Of a DNA stretch of 64,000 nt, positions 34,869-45,579 are shown in pieces. Origin of the DNA: Trichaptum fuscoviolaceum (taxonomy: Eukaryota; Basidiomycota; Agaricomycetes; Hymenochaetales; Trichaptaceae); assembly GCA_910574455.1 (NCBI GenBank), contig CAJSYZ010000008.1, positions 620,001-684,000 on the forward strand, given 5' to 3'. Under the pieces are notes generated by a model. It made no database searches, was not told the origin of the DNA, and saw only the letters and a program-made list of their open reading frames with translations. Within the stretch, counting starts at the first letter, position 1; each line of letters opens with the position of its first letter. A program made the position numbers and the translations under genes.

Positions 34869-34885
34869 ACGCGTCGGGGACGCGT
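34869..34885. promoter_or_regulatory. Two MluI cell-cycle boxes 11 bp apart
   Basis: ACGCGT at 34869-34874 and again at 34880-34885, one helical turn apart, both inside GACGCGTC. They lie about 440 bp upstream of the Whi5/Nrm1-like start. ACGCGT is the fungal MCB element bound by MBF at G1/S. Function is inferred from motif and position. Confidence 0.45.
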
Positions 34886-35244
34886 CTGCTCGCTTTCGGT
34901 CTGTATATCTATATCATGTGTGCATCACGTCATGCATATCCGGTACTCATCCGCATGTATGCATGTCTTGGTGTGCGTCCGGCGTATGTTATAAAATGTT
35001 TTAAGTGCTTTACTGGGATACATGCAATGTCTTGAGAATGAAAGATTTATTTTAACGGAATGAAGGGCGAGGGTGCGGTGGTAAGACAACCGAGGGCCGA
35101 CGAGCGTGGATGGTGTGTGAGTCGGATCGGATACGTAAGGAAGGGTAACGCGCGTGCCCCACGGCAAAAAGGCCCTCCCGTGCCAGTCCCACATCTCCCG
35201 CGTCACGTCTCCTCCTCACTAACCACAACGCTGCCCGTCGTCTT

Positions 35245-35316
35245 ACACACACACACACAACCTACACCACAACGACGACGACGACACCGGCGACGACAAC
35301 GACGACAGTACACACA
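35245..35316 (+). repeat. CA and ACG/GACAAC simple repeats in the 5' leader
   Basis: A (CA)n run begins at 35245, followed by (ACG)n and GACAACGACGAC-type repeats directly before the ATG at 35317. Probably a transcribed leader of the next gene. Confidence 0.6.
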
Positions 35317-38016
35317 ATGGCGACCCCCTCGTCGTCCGCGACATCGCCCTCGCCCGCGCTCTCCTACGCGCTACCCGCTCGGTCCTCCGCATCCGACAGC
35401 GCGACCTCCAGCACCACCGCCGACGAGCAAGACCTCGCAGAGCGCGAAGAGCGCCGCAGGAATCTGCTGGCACGCACGGAGCTCGCTAAGGTGAGTCTTC
35501 TGGCATCAGTACACATTGAATGAATACTCGGGGCGTGCGAGAGAAGACGCGATGGGACGCGCGGGGTGAAGTTTTCCCGCTCGCGTAGGGCTGAGATGTG
35601 CGCGCAGACGCGTCGACCCCCCGCCGTCGCGACGGGCTGTCTCTGGCGGCCGTACGGCGGGCAACACGGGCTGGGGCTGACGAGGTGTAGGCGTTGAGAA
35701 CGCGCGGCGCGAGTAGGTGAGGCGATAGCGCGTGGCGCGTTGACACGTCTGAGATGCTCGTTGTTGCTCTCCCGTGGCAAACCACACCGTGTCTAATCAC
35801 TCGCATGGCCGACTCCAAGCCTCCCAAGCATCGCGCTCAACGTCGTCCAGCGCCCTACGCGTGCGCAGTATGCGTATCGCGCACCATCAGTCCGCCCTTC
35901 GCTTTACTCCGCTTCCGTGTCTCATGTCTCAGACAAACCCTGTGCTCACACCGTTCTCTCACAGATCACACGCGCTTTGCGCTCAACGCTTGCTCTGGCT
36001 GGCTTCAAGGCGAAGAACAATGTCATGACCGTGCCATTCCGCGCGCTCGAGGAGCGTGTACGTGCTGCCTCACCCGCGAACCCGCCTCAGTCATTCTACC
36101 CATTCGGAATCCCATCCACATCCAACGTTATGCCAAACGGCACCGATAAGAAACGTAAGGCCAGCAGTTCATTTACAAGCACTAGCAACCACTATAACAG
36201 TCCGCTCGGTTACGGCGCGAGCTCATCAAGCGCGGGCATGGGCTTGCAATCGCCTTATTCGTCATATCCATATGCGTCATCGAGCACTCAAGCCATTCCT
36301 GGCCCGAGTAACGCAACCCAAAGCCTCTTCGCCTCTATTCTCGCGCCGCCGCCCGCCAAACGCGCGCGCACAATCCATAATCCTGAAGCGCCGCCTGTCC
36401 CAGCGCCGCTCCCTCCTTCCCAGTCGGCGCCGCACTCACCGAAGAAGAGTAGCTCACGGAAAAGTAAGGATGCCGGTACAGCAGCAACAGCAAGCAAAGG
36501 TAGCGAGAAATCGTCATCAAAGAGCAAGAAACCTGCAACGAAGGCAAAGGCAAAGTCACGGAATCGCGCGAACTCGGTGAGCAGCACGCGCACTCGATCG
36601 AGTTTAGGAGGAGATTCGACAGAGGCTGTCAACGATACGGACATCAAGGCAGCTGCAACGCTCACGGAGATCCTCTTCTCGCGTACGGGTACGGGATCTG
36701 GAGCGGCGATGGGCAGCCCGCGTTCGAGCTTCTCCCAGGCATCCGTGTCGAGTGCACGGAGCGGCGCTGGTTCCGGCTCACAGCCGACATCCGGACTCGG
36801 TGTAGGCGTCGGCGCGCTTCCCCTCAGTCAGAGCTCGAGCCTGTCGAGCCTGTCGACTGCGTCTGCGCCTGCGGAAGTAAACACTCGTGCGCATGCACGC
36901 ACGAACAGCGCGACGAGTGTCGGATCGATACGGTCGGCGGAGCAGCAATATCAGCAGCAGCAACAACAGATATTGGCGGCGGCTGTTGACGCGATGGACG
37001 TTGACGGGTTGCGCCGCCGCTCGATGACGCCCACTGCGACGTCGCGCGGGTCCATGAGCTTGCCGAGCAGTCAGAGCCAGGGACAGCAGTCTCAGGCGCA
37101 ACCGACGAACGCACCCACGCGCGCGGTAGACACAGAAGCGGCGGACCTCATGCTCCTGCTCGCGAATAGCCCGAGCCCCGCGCGCCCGTCTGTCCAGCGG
37201 GACAAGGATATCACGCGCGGCGTGTTCGCTGCCGGGCGCGTGCTCTTCCCCAGCGTCGGGGATGGTGGGAAGGAGAAGGACGGAGGGGGCTTGGGATCCC
37301 CGCCTCTGTCGCAAAGGGCATCCGGCGCCGCGCGCTCGCCGCCACGAGCAGCAGCTGATCCGATTGTGACACCCCCAACTCCACGTTCGGCGGACGCGTC
37401 CCCCACGTCGTCGCAGCGCACCGAGGTCATGTCTGCTTCGCAATCGCAAGGGCGGGGACAGAAAGTCGAGAGAGAGATGTCGTTGGGATTGCTCCCCGCC
37501 CCGCCCTCGCCTTCGCGTCTCCCGGTGGGCCCGCAGACGCCTGCGGCGTTCGACATGAATGACTACATCAACGTCTCGCCCAGCCCGGCCGTCCAAGCCG
37601 TCGCGCGGTCCTCGTCCGCTGCGCTCTCCTCCTCGCTATCATTCTCCTCCCTCGCCTCCTCACAAGGACACTCTCACTCGCACGCACACCACGCACCTTC
37701 CTCGCAGCCGTCTTCCTCCCAGACACAGACACTGTCGCAGTCCCAGCCGCCCTCGTCCTCGCAGAACACCCTCGTCTCGCAGTCCCACCTCGGGACACCG
37801 GGCCGGTTCCGCGCGTCGGGCGTGGTGGGCGTGTCGTCGCCCCTGCGCAAGAGCGTGGACGCGTCCGGGCTGGGCGTCGGTATGGGCATGGGCGTCGGTA
37901 TCGGGGCGGGGCGCAGGCTGTTTGAGAACGAGGCGACGACCGGCGTCGGCGTCGGTGTGGGGACGCGGTCGAGTGCGGGCGCGCTGGGGAGCGGCATCGA
38001 CCTGGTTCGGACTTGA
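35317..38016 (+). CDS. Whi5/Nrm1-like disordered protein, candidate G1/S repressor
   Basis: Two exons, 35317-35490 and 35965-38016, with a long 474 bp intron (gtgagt...acag). The only ordered segment spans the junction: EEREERRRNLLARTELAK then ITRALRSTLALAGFKAKNN and VPFRALEERVR. This resembles the short helical Whi5/Nrm1 motif of fungal G1/S transcription repressors. The rest (~740 aa total) is disordered. It has a Ser-rich region, a basic KSSSRKSKDAGTA...KKPATKAKAKSRNR block (likely nuclear targeting), a glutamine run, many SP sites, and a Gly/Val-rich end (GVGMGMGVGIGAG, GVGVGVGTRSS). The start is the first ATG after the CA/ACG leader. The family call is tentative; an unrelated low-complexity nuclear protein is the alternative. 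Confidence 0.6.
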
Positions 38017-39972
38017 TGAGGCCTGTGTGTGCATGCACATGCACACGGCTCTTGGTCCTTGGGAGATGAGCTCTGAGGAAATTGGAATACTGAAAACAGA
38101 AAATTGAAAACTGGAATAACTGAAATAACTGAAATATTGAATATTGGACTTCGAACACTGAACACCGTACACCGTACTGGTCGTTTCTACCCACCCCACC
38201 CCTATCACTCTGGACTATCTTTACGTTTATCGTATCGTATACGAAAGATAGAGACACGCAGAGGCACACAGACACACAGTGACACACAGACACACAGACA
38301 GAAAACAGACAGAGCACACAGACACACCTACCTTCTCAATTGCATCAGACTTACCGCCTTGTTCCCGCTCTATGCCCCAGGTCCCAGGTCCCAGTTTAGA
38401 TGAACGAAACGAAATCGAGACACAGAAAACACAATGTATCGTGCATCATCTTCATTCTTTCATCTGCGCACCATTTATCGATCGTCTGCCCGTCATTTTA
38501 ACATAATCTCATAAACAAACATATTGCATGCCACTCGTGACGAAGACCGAGACCGAGATTCCGTGACCGAACTTGCTGCCTCCCGTCCTTTCCCTGCTCC
38601 CGTTCGTCGCCCGTCTAAACCGATCACTTATTTAACACGTATCTGAAATCGATAATTTATCTTTCCTGCTTCATCCCTTTCTTTGCTTTGCCTCGGAGCG
38701 AGATTCAACTGAAGCCTTCTGATGCTAATTAACAGAGCAGTTGTGTCACTTTTACTCGCTGCGACAAGGTTCGACGTGTGTCTTCATCCCGGTGTCGTCG
38801 TTGGCTTCTCGAGGAATTCTTTTGCGCTTCTTGCTACCGTCCATTGATAACGCGTCCTTTTTCTTTTCTAGTGAGTATCTGGTCCCCTTGCCCGTCATAC
38901 ACGCCCCAGCCCTGCCCCGAGATTCACATCTTACTCTTACTTTGTTCTTCAACCGCGATGCCCTGACTAGCTTGACACTCCCCAATTCCCCTTGCTTCCA
39001 ATCATCCACCGTATATCGTCTCCTTCTCCCTAGTGCCCTTTGGACCCCCTATGGTATGAGTACTTGCAGAATGCAGTGTCATCCCATGTCTGTGTCCAAG
39101 GCGTACTGTATGGACTTTGAACGCAAAGATGTATCAAACAGTCAATATTTTCTTTTTTCTTTATAGGCTTCAGTATTTTTCTTTCTTTCTCTCTTTTCTC
39201 TTCCTTTACGCTCAGAAGTTCCTCTCTTCCTTTCTCATTTTCGTACACTTGCTTGTCGCTCATCTCCTCGATTTTGTGATATAGTTAACGTTTGTTTATT
39301 CTCCGAGTTTGCTTTTATTCTCTGGTTCTCGGCTTTGGCTTTGGATTTGGCTTTGGTGGAACCGTGACGTCGCGGTGTGTGTGCGACTGAGTTCTGGTTC
39401 CCGCTTAGTGATACTATGTAGCAGCAGCAGATCCAAAACCTTGTATAATACAAAGTCAATATCTATATTTTTCTCTCTCGTCTGTGCATTCCGTCAACCA
39501 TGAGCAGTGTTTTCGAATAAGAACAAAAACAAACAAGGTTTAGAATTTTTAGACGCTCGGCTATTGCCGTCGAGAGGACTATGTACACGGCAAGGACAGC
39601 GTCTACATGGAGTCTATAAGTGTGTAACCTGGTTTCCATATGTGAAGTTTCCTTATAGAAACCGGCCGGTAGCCTGCTGTTTCCCATCCGGGAGGCCTCC
39701 CACATAGATCCATGCAACCTCCAGCTGGATTCTACAAGGCACACAGCTAGGCCCAGCAGGAAGTTATATACAACATATGTCTGCCTTATTCTGTACGTCT
39801 TCTTCAGCTCTTCAAATTTCTCTAAGTCTTGATTGACCAGCCCTAACCCATATTTCGAACATTGCGCAAATAAGTGCATACATACTGAAGACTTCACCGT
39901 CCGTCTCTTCTCTATCCCTCGCTCCTCTTCTCCTTACTCACCTGGCGGCATACGCAATGAAGGAAGAGTGAC
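38017..39972. other. Intergenic with AT-rich and simple repeats
   Basis: No gene supported. 38085-38150 has repeated GAAATAACT/GAAATATTG words, 38250-38327 a CACAGACA repeat, 39170-39240 pyrimidine tracts, and 39330-39360 repeated GGCTTTGG words. 39540-39780 contains TGGATTC/CATATG words that recur, partly inverted, near 41070-41250. The exons upstream of the gene at 39973 may lie here but were not resolved. Confidence 0.35.
38250..38327. repeat. CACAGACA-type microsatellite
   Basis: Imperfect tandem of ACACAGACACACAG units on the plus strand. Confidence 0.6.
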
Positions 39973-40654
39973 TCGACGCTGTGCCTCTTTCACCTCGCAA
40001 GCACAAAGTCGCTCCTTCATCTAGTGATGGTCAGACCATCCCATTTCCAACGAACACTGCTCCAGCGGTAAGTCAACCCGTTCAGTCGGGCATGTATCTT
40101 GGTACTGAACAGCATAACAGCAGCACCAGCATTTCGCGCCACAGTATGGCGTGAATTACCATCCATATCGCATATCGTCCCATGTCGCATATGCCCCACA
40201 AGGTGCTTATACCTCACCCATTCCCATGTCGTCGCCAACGTCGGTAACACCTGCCAACACCGGCGCAGAGATTTCGTCTCCTCCACAAGCGACTTGCGTC
40301 ACCTCGCCTGCGCCTACGCCTACCAGCTCCGAGTCAGGAATCGAATACCCTGGATATACGTCGCCACCGGCACCAGCAGGAAACGCCAATCCCGAAAGTG
40401 CCGCACACACCAGCAACACCGTCGGTGGAACATCATCGGGGCAAACACATCCCTCCACCCCAGCGTACACATACTACCCCTCGCCGACAGGATATGCGCA
40501 TTATGGCGCTGTTGCGTGGCCATTGTATGGCTATAACGCATCGCATGGTATGTCTGTTGCCGCAGGAGGGACTGTTGGGAAAACCGAGGAGGAGGATGGC
40601 GGCCTGCATTCACACTCTCATCCACAGCGGGCCATCGCCATCGAGGATGCATGA
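39973..40654 (+). CDS. Low-complexity protein, 3' part of an unresolved gene model
   Basis: No family recognised. A frame beginning after a TGA at 39970 reads LDAVPLSPRKHKVAPSSSDG and continues, through a canonical intron 40078-40123 (gtaagt...cagcag), into HQHFAPQYGVNYHPYRI. It then runs through Ser/Thr/Pro-rich sequence to the stop after QRAIAIEDA. The splice-consistent frame on both sides supports a real gene, but no start codon was found. More exons must lie upstream, or the gene is truncated. A possible further exon pair downstream (VEETQAKAG at 40779, then an acidic FHQQKEVDEDDDFDFSLI at 40872) could belong to an alternative 3' end. Confidence 0.35.
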
Positions 40655-41433
40655 GGTATCCCCTCTCCCGCTGCCGAAAGCTATCTGCTTGCTGTCAACC
40701 ACATCTGTCTGTTTTGATCTGTTTTTTCTTTTTGTTCTCCCGAGTCGCGTTTTCCGCAACTCAACAATTCGCATACAGGTTGAAGAAACGCAAGCAAAAG
40801 CTGGGGTAAGGGAGCTATAGTGGTGCGTATAGAATTAAAATTAAGTTGATGGCACTGACATTCTTACTTAGTTCCATCAGCAGAAGGAAGTGGATGAAGA
40901 TGATGATTTCGACTTTAGCTTAATACTTAGTGCTTCGTTTGAAAGCTAATGTTGTAGATATTTATCTTTTATACAATCTTTTATTGCTATTTTAAAAGCT
41001 AGCTGCGGATGAGCCTAAGTAATTAAATATTAATTAAAATTAATTATGGTACAAACTACGGCTGACATCTATATGGGTTGCCCAGCTGGAGCTATGTGGG
41101 CACCTGGATCCATTATGGATCTATTAAAAGTCAGCATGGAACCAGATGGAAGACATATGGACCCGTATATGGTCACTCTACATGTGACCATATAGTGGGA
41201 CTCAGGTGGATTCCATATGACGGTTGTCCTTGCTGTGTAGGACCAGTCCGGTGAAGCTATGCTGTTTACAACTTGAACGAACGGTCTACACGCTGCAGCT
41301 GTATTCAAGATATGAAAGTTGAACCTAAACCTCCAGCGTGTCATGCCTATGTAGTGCGAGGCCCAAAAACGCTGTATACACACACCCTCAGCCCAGCTTC
41401 CTACCCCCAACTTCGTCCTGCTGGTACACTAGG
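40655..41433. other. Intergenic with a hairpin
   Basis: AT-rich from 40830 to 41050. A perfect 11 bp inverted repeat (TATATGGTCAC, 7 nt loop, GTGACCATATA) lies at 41166-41194. Otherwise this is the upstream region of the kinase gene. Confidence 0.45.
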
Positions 41434-43837
41434 ATGGCTGCGACACTGGCAGAAGAGTTGCTGTTCGAACGTCTTTGCAAAGTCGATCCGACAATTCCAG
41501 ATACGCTCTTGAAGTATTGACACCAACTGATTATTGAAGGTTATGACAGATTCGAACATGTCCTGAAGACCGAAGAGGGTAGCAATTACGAATTTCGCAT
41601 GGCACTCTTGTGCGTTTTTGACGCAAAGCTCATCGAGTTTGGACTTGATCCGCAAATGGTTAAAAAATATCACCAGTTTGTGACATTCATTCCTGTATGC
41701 CCATCATTCTTTCAATTAAGGGGGGTAATGCTACATAATTGTTGCTCTAGCTTGTCAGCATCTATGGAGAGATGGTGAAATCCGAATTGCTCAATGCCAA
41801 ACGTAACGAAGGTGTGCACTTCCCTGATGTATTTGATGTCTTTGTTCTTAGACTAATTCATTTATCTCAGAAGTAAGGCCTGGTGAAGGGCAAGCCGAAA
41901 GAAGGCGATTTCATTTGCCCGCTTTATACAGGAGTGCATTACTAGAACCTTGTTCAGTGGAGAGCGCATGCGACGTCATCGACACTTTCGTCGCCAAGAC
42001 AGATACATTACTTGCGGCCTTGTCAGTGGAAAACGTATGAATTACTTTTGCTACTTATTCTGTCTGTTAATGGCACATATACTGAATATCGCAATGTGTA
42101 GACTTCGCGTTACAGATGGGCTACCTTTATTAAGTGCATGACAATTGCGGATCGTTATAACGCATCAGATGCCATTGTGGACTATCTGAAGTATAAAAGG
42201 GGAGATATTTGGGCTGAGCTTGCGCGCTCAAGCCGTTCCAATGCAATGGACCATATTGCTTCAGTAAGCAATACGATATAATGCCTTGATACAAAGCTCA
42301 AGAACTAACATTGATAACGTAGTTGATTGGTGACAATACCAAGTATTCAACAAGACTTGAGGAGCTTTTATATGATCTGATTAGAGATACCTCCATCCTT
42401 CCAAGCTCTATGGTAGTCGAACTGCAAGAAATCGGATCGCTGGAGTTTGTCGGCAACAAGCTCAAGGGTAAACACAAATCCACTGGGCAAACCGTCAAGT
42501 TGTCAGCTATACGTAGACCTTACAACGAGAAGGGAGAGAACTACGCTTTGGACACCTTGGTGAATGAAGCATATTCGCTTGCCTTCAGACGAACTAACTT
42601 GTCGTTAGGCCTTCTACAAGTCGGCGAGGGTATGGCAACAATTGAGGCACGAAAATGTTCTCCCGTTCATCGGTATTGACCCCAGCGCTCTCTACATGAT
42701 ATCCCCATGGATGGACTCTCTAGACGTATTTATTAAACGCTGGGACAATGTTGATAGGGTAGATATTGTGAGTTCACGAGAAGAGAATGCAGCTGATTTG
42801 CTAAGTATCATCGCCATTAGATCTCTCAGATAGCATCCGGACTGCGTTATCTACACTTGCAACAACCAGCGTTCATTCATGCTAATATATGCGCTGTTTG
42901 TCTCTCCCTTATTTACCATTGCAGCAGTATTATTCACTATCCGTGCAACAGGATAATATTCTTGTTGACGGTCGTGGACGTCCCGTCATTACCGGGTCTC
43001 ACAGCGGGAGATCACGGTGGTGGTCTGACCAATGCGATTTACTTTCAGAATGGCGAGGTCCATTCACTCGTTTCAAGAGGAGCTATCTGTCCACGGCTAG
43101 TGATATTCATGCATTTGCCGTACTGTGCTTGCAGGTAAGTAGGTTTTATGTTGGTATTTTGTTCTGCTTTCTTTTTATGTTAATCAATGCTAAGATATTT
43201 ACCGGACAATGGAGACAATGGGACTTAGTCCGTCCGCAGTCGCCTTCGGTCTTACTGAGAGGGCTGGACGACGCTATGTGGGGTTTACTCTGCAAATGCT
43301 GGTCCGAGAAACCGGAATCACGACCCACTATAAGCGAGATATGCGACTCTACACTGATAGTCAAGAATGCTATGATAAGGGCCCTCAATCACATTGAAGT
43401 AGACTTTGCTATCCATTCGTCAAGCGATTCTGCGAGCGATAAGATGCGCGAATTTGTTCTGACGATCCACAGATGGCTCATTGAAATCGACCTATTGTCA
43501 ATCCTTGGCTTTACTGATCTCGAGAGAATATTCGCCATCATCCAGGAGAACTGCTCAATAAGCAATCTCATAAAATTGATAAATGACGAATATTCTCCAG
43601 CTGGACATACTCGCCTTATCGATTTACTCCACAAGGTAGCTACATATCTTCACAAGATTTCCTCATGTCTTGTCCCTTATGTCTATGCCCGCAGATGCTT
43701 CAGTTTCAAAACAAATTAAAATGTCGGCGGCAGCTTGATCGTTTACTAAGGACCATCGTAAAGGAGACGGGGCAACTACCATCACCCATTGTGATCAAAG
43801 ACGCGAAGAGACAGACATCTGATCCTATCGCAGGAGG
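41434..43837 (+). pseudogene. Tandem pseudokinase-kinase gene, 5' part, interrupted by LTR element
   Basis: First ATG in frame at 41434 (MAATLAEELLFERLCKVDP). The model runs over about ten exons with short introns. The N-terminal helical region (QMVKKYHQFVTFIP, LVSIYGEMVKSELL, ATFIKCMTIADRYN) is unrecognised. The kinase-like domain begins near LIGDNTKYSTRLEELL. It keeps HENVLPFIGI and CWSEKPESRPTISEI but lacks catalysis: HRD reads HAN (FIHANICADNILVDG) and DFG reads GSH. A helical linker follows, then GQLPSPIVIKDAKRQTSD, and the frame meets the LTR at 43838. It is cut inside the glycine-rich loop of a second kinase domain that resumes at 54883. Only the insertion is seen to break it. Confidence 0.75.
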
Positions 43838-44383
43838 TGTTATGCATCAAGCATACGGACCATGTTTACCTTTGTTTACCTCACGTAACCCGATTAGGCT
43901 ATGCTTACCTTTGTCCCTCGGACTTTACCATTTAACCTTTTTACCTTTAACCTTCGGTGCCCCAGGTAGCCCCCTTTTACTGCCTCTTTGTTTACATTGC
44001 CCCTTCGCTTTACCATAGCCCCAGTTAGCCCTACGTAGCCCCAGTTAGCCCCATTTCCCCTGTTTCACAGTTAGCCCTAGTTAGCCCCAGTTAGCCCCAG
44101 TTAGCCCCAGTTAGCCCCAGCTAGCCCCAGAAGCACGTTCTATTTATGTTTCTCTCCTCTGTAGTATATAAACCCCTGTACATAGGCCTTCGGAAGACAC
44201 TTAAGTCAATCCTCCTATAGTCTTTCACACCATCGTGCCAAAGACTCTGTTCACCCACGACTTCCGAGCTTAAGAGAGCCTCGTTAAAGCGCCCACTCTT
44301 ATCTCACCACTTGTTTGTTCACAAACAACGCTTTTGTCACTTATCATTTCCGTGATAAGTCTTCCGAAGCCGTGAACGTAACA
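43838..44383 (+). repeat. 5' LTR
   Basis: 546 bp, TGTTA...TAACA. U3 contains a tandem of TTAGCCCCAG decamers at 44015-44130 and a TATA box TATATAAA at 44165-44172, so the transcript should start near 44195. It lies directly after target duplication GGAGG. Confidence 0.95.
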
Positions 44384-44985
44384 ATTAGGATTGACTTCTT
44401 TCCATAACCTGGAAAGCAGCCAAGACTATTGCACTTGACTCCACTTTCCCACCATCGGAATTAAACAATCCACCCTACAAGAACTAATCCGGAATACTTT
44501 CAAAGTAAGTGAACAACTGGCCATTGATTGCTAACCTTTCAAAGTAGGAAAGAAAGAACTTGAACGACATACGATTGACACATAACTTGTGTTGTGTATT
44601 CATCTACACAGACGCTCGAAACAGACCCGAAGCATTAAGCAGGTTCACGCCCAGAATTAACGGTCCTTGTTACATTAAGGTTGGTGTAAGCGGGATTTGA
44701 GGTTCGCGACCCGATCAGAAAGCAGAGCCAGCCCAGGTAACTTGAAGAGAAGAAAGCAAGCAGAGGAACGGTCCGATCCACCTAGTGAAACTGCTAGACG
44801 CATATAGCGAAGATCCAAAGAGACATAGCTTCACTCGTTGACGACAGAAATACCGGTGAACACAACAGGAAGTTGTTATCCAGCGAACCAAAGTAACATA
44901 CCGGACGAGCACTCGAGAAGAGAGTTAGGAGAACCCACTCGTGTTGTAACAACAAGTAGCTCAAGGGAAGAGATCACCCAAGGAA
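44384..44985 (+). other. Retrotransposon leader
   Basis: About 600 bp between the 5' LTR and the first long ORF. It begins ATTAGGATTGACTTC, which does not match a common initiator-tRNA primer site. It probably holds the packaging signal and short upstream ORFs. Confidence 0.4.
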
Positions 44986-45579
44986 GTGCCCAACCTGAAG
45001 GTCTTAATACGAGTCGCCAATCATACGGAAAGATTGTTGGAAGACGTGCAGGAGATTTTTATCTTCGACCCCATCCGCATCACAGACATCCCAACCAACT
45101 CTACCCCACCCCACACCCCATCCGAACTCGAATACTCCGATACTGAGCAGACAACCAAGGCAGAACCCCCATCTGAAACTCGAGAAAGCATAGTAACCAA
45201 TCCATTTGTTACTTTGTACTCAGCCCCTCGACTCGGACAAGAATTCACAAGGGAAACCTATCTTAGCTCAGCATCATCTAACTTCGAAGATCCTCAACAC
45301 TATTGGACAAGCGAAATAGGAACATATAACAGGCAATTACCACCTGTAACACCTGTTACTCAAAGGATCCAGGAACAGCATACACCCCCTCCCCCTCCGA
45401 TCAAACAAGAGATCAAACGCGAAGGAACTCCCATCCCCCTTCTAGGTTCACCTATCCAGCTCGACACACCTACCCCTGGACCATTCCAATCCCAGCTCAG
45501 ACGGATCAGAAGAAGACTTAGCAGCTCTATTCATAAATCAAATAGGCAACCTGGCAAATCTAATCATCCCCAGAACTAG
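44986..45579 (+). CDS. Retrotransposon 5' ORF A
   Basis: 197 codons from ATG 44986 (MPNLKVLIRVANHTERLLED). Acidic then Pro/Thr-rich (TPPPPPIKQEIKREGTPIPL). No family recognised. The last 130 bases overlap ORF B in the +1 frame, and the coding look moves from this frame to that of ORF B around 45480-45500. It may therefore be the N-terminal part of a longer Gag-like precursor broken by a frame change. Confidence 0.45.
   Translation: MPNLKVLIRVANHTERLLEDVQEIFIFDPIRITDIPTNSTPPHTPSELEYSDTEQTTKAEPPSETRESIVTNPFVTLYSAPRLGQEFTRETYLSSASSNFEDPQHYWTSEIGTYNRQLPPVTPVTQRIQEQHTPPPPPIKQEIKREGTPIPLLGSPIQLDTPTPGPFQSQLRRIRRRLSSSIHKSNRQPGKSNHPQN

Larger units (their letters stand above)
32270..35244. other. Gene-poor spacer, about 3 kb
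   Basis: No gene supported on either strand; ORFs are short and lack family features. 32270-32900 is the 3' flank of the MED19-like gene. 33600-34300 holds words such as CGGAGGCT and CTCGGAT repeated loosely. 34380-35240 is GC-rich with many CGCG words and contains the inverted repeat and ACGCGT boxes listed separately. Confidence 0.4.

Noticed and set aside
34682..35494. ORFs of 90-140 codons upstream of the Whi5-like gene
   Set aside because: GC-rich random frames overlapping on both strands, Arg/Pro-rich, none with motifs; the region looks regulatory.
36778..37596. 272-codon minus-strand ORF
   Set aside because: Arg-rich antisense shadow of the Whi5-like low-complexity exon in GC-rich sequence.
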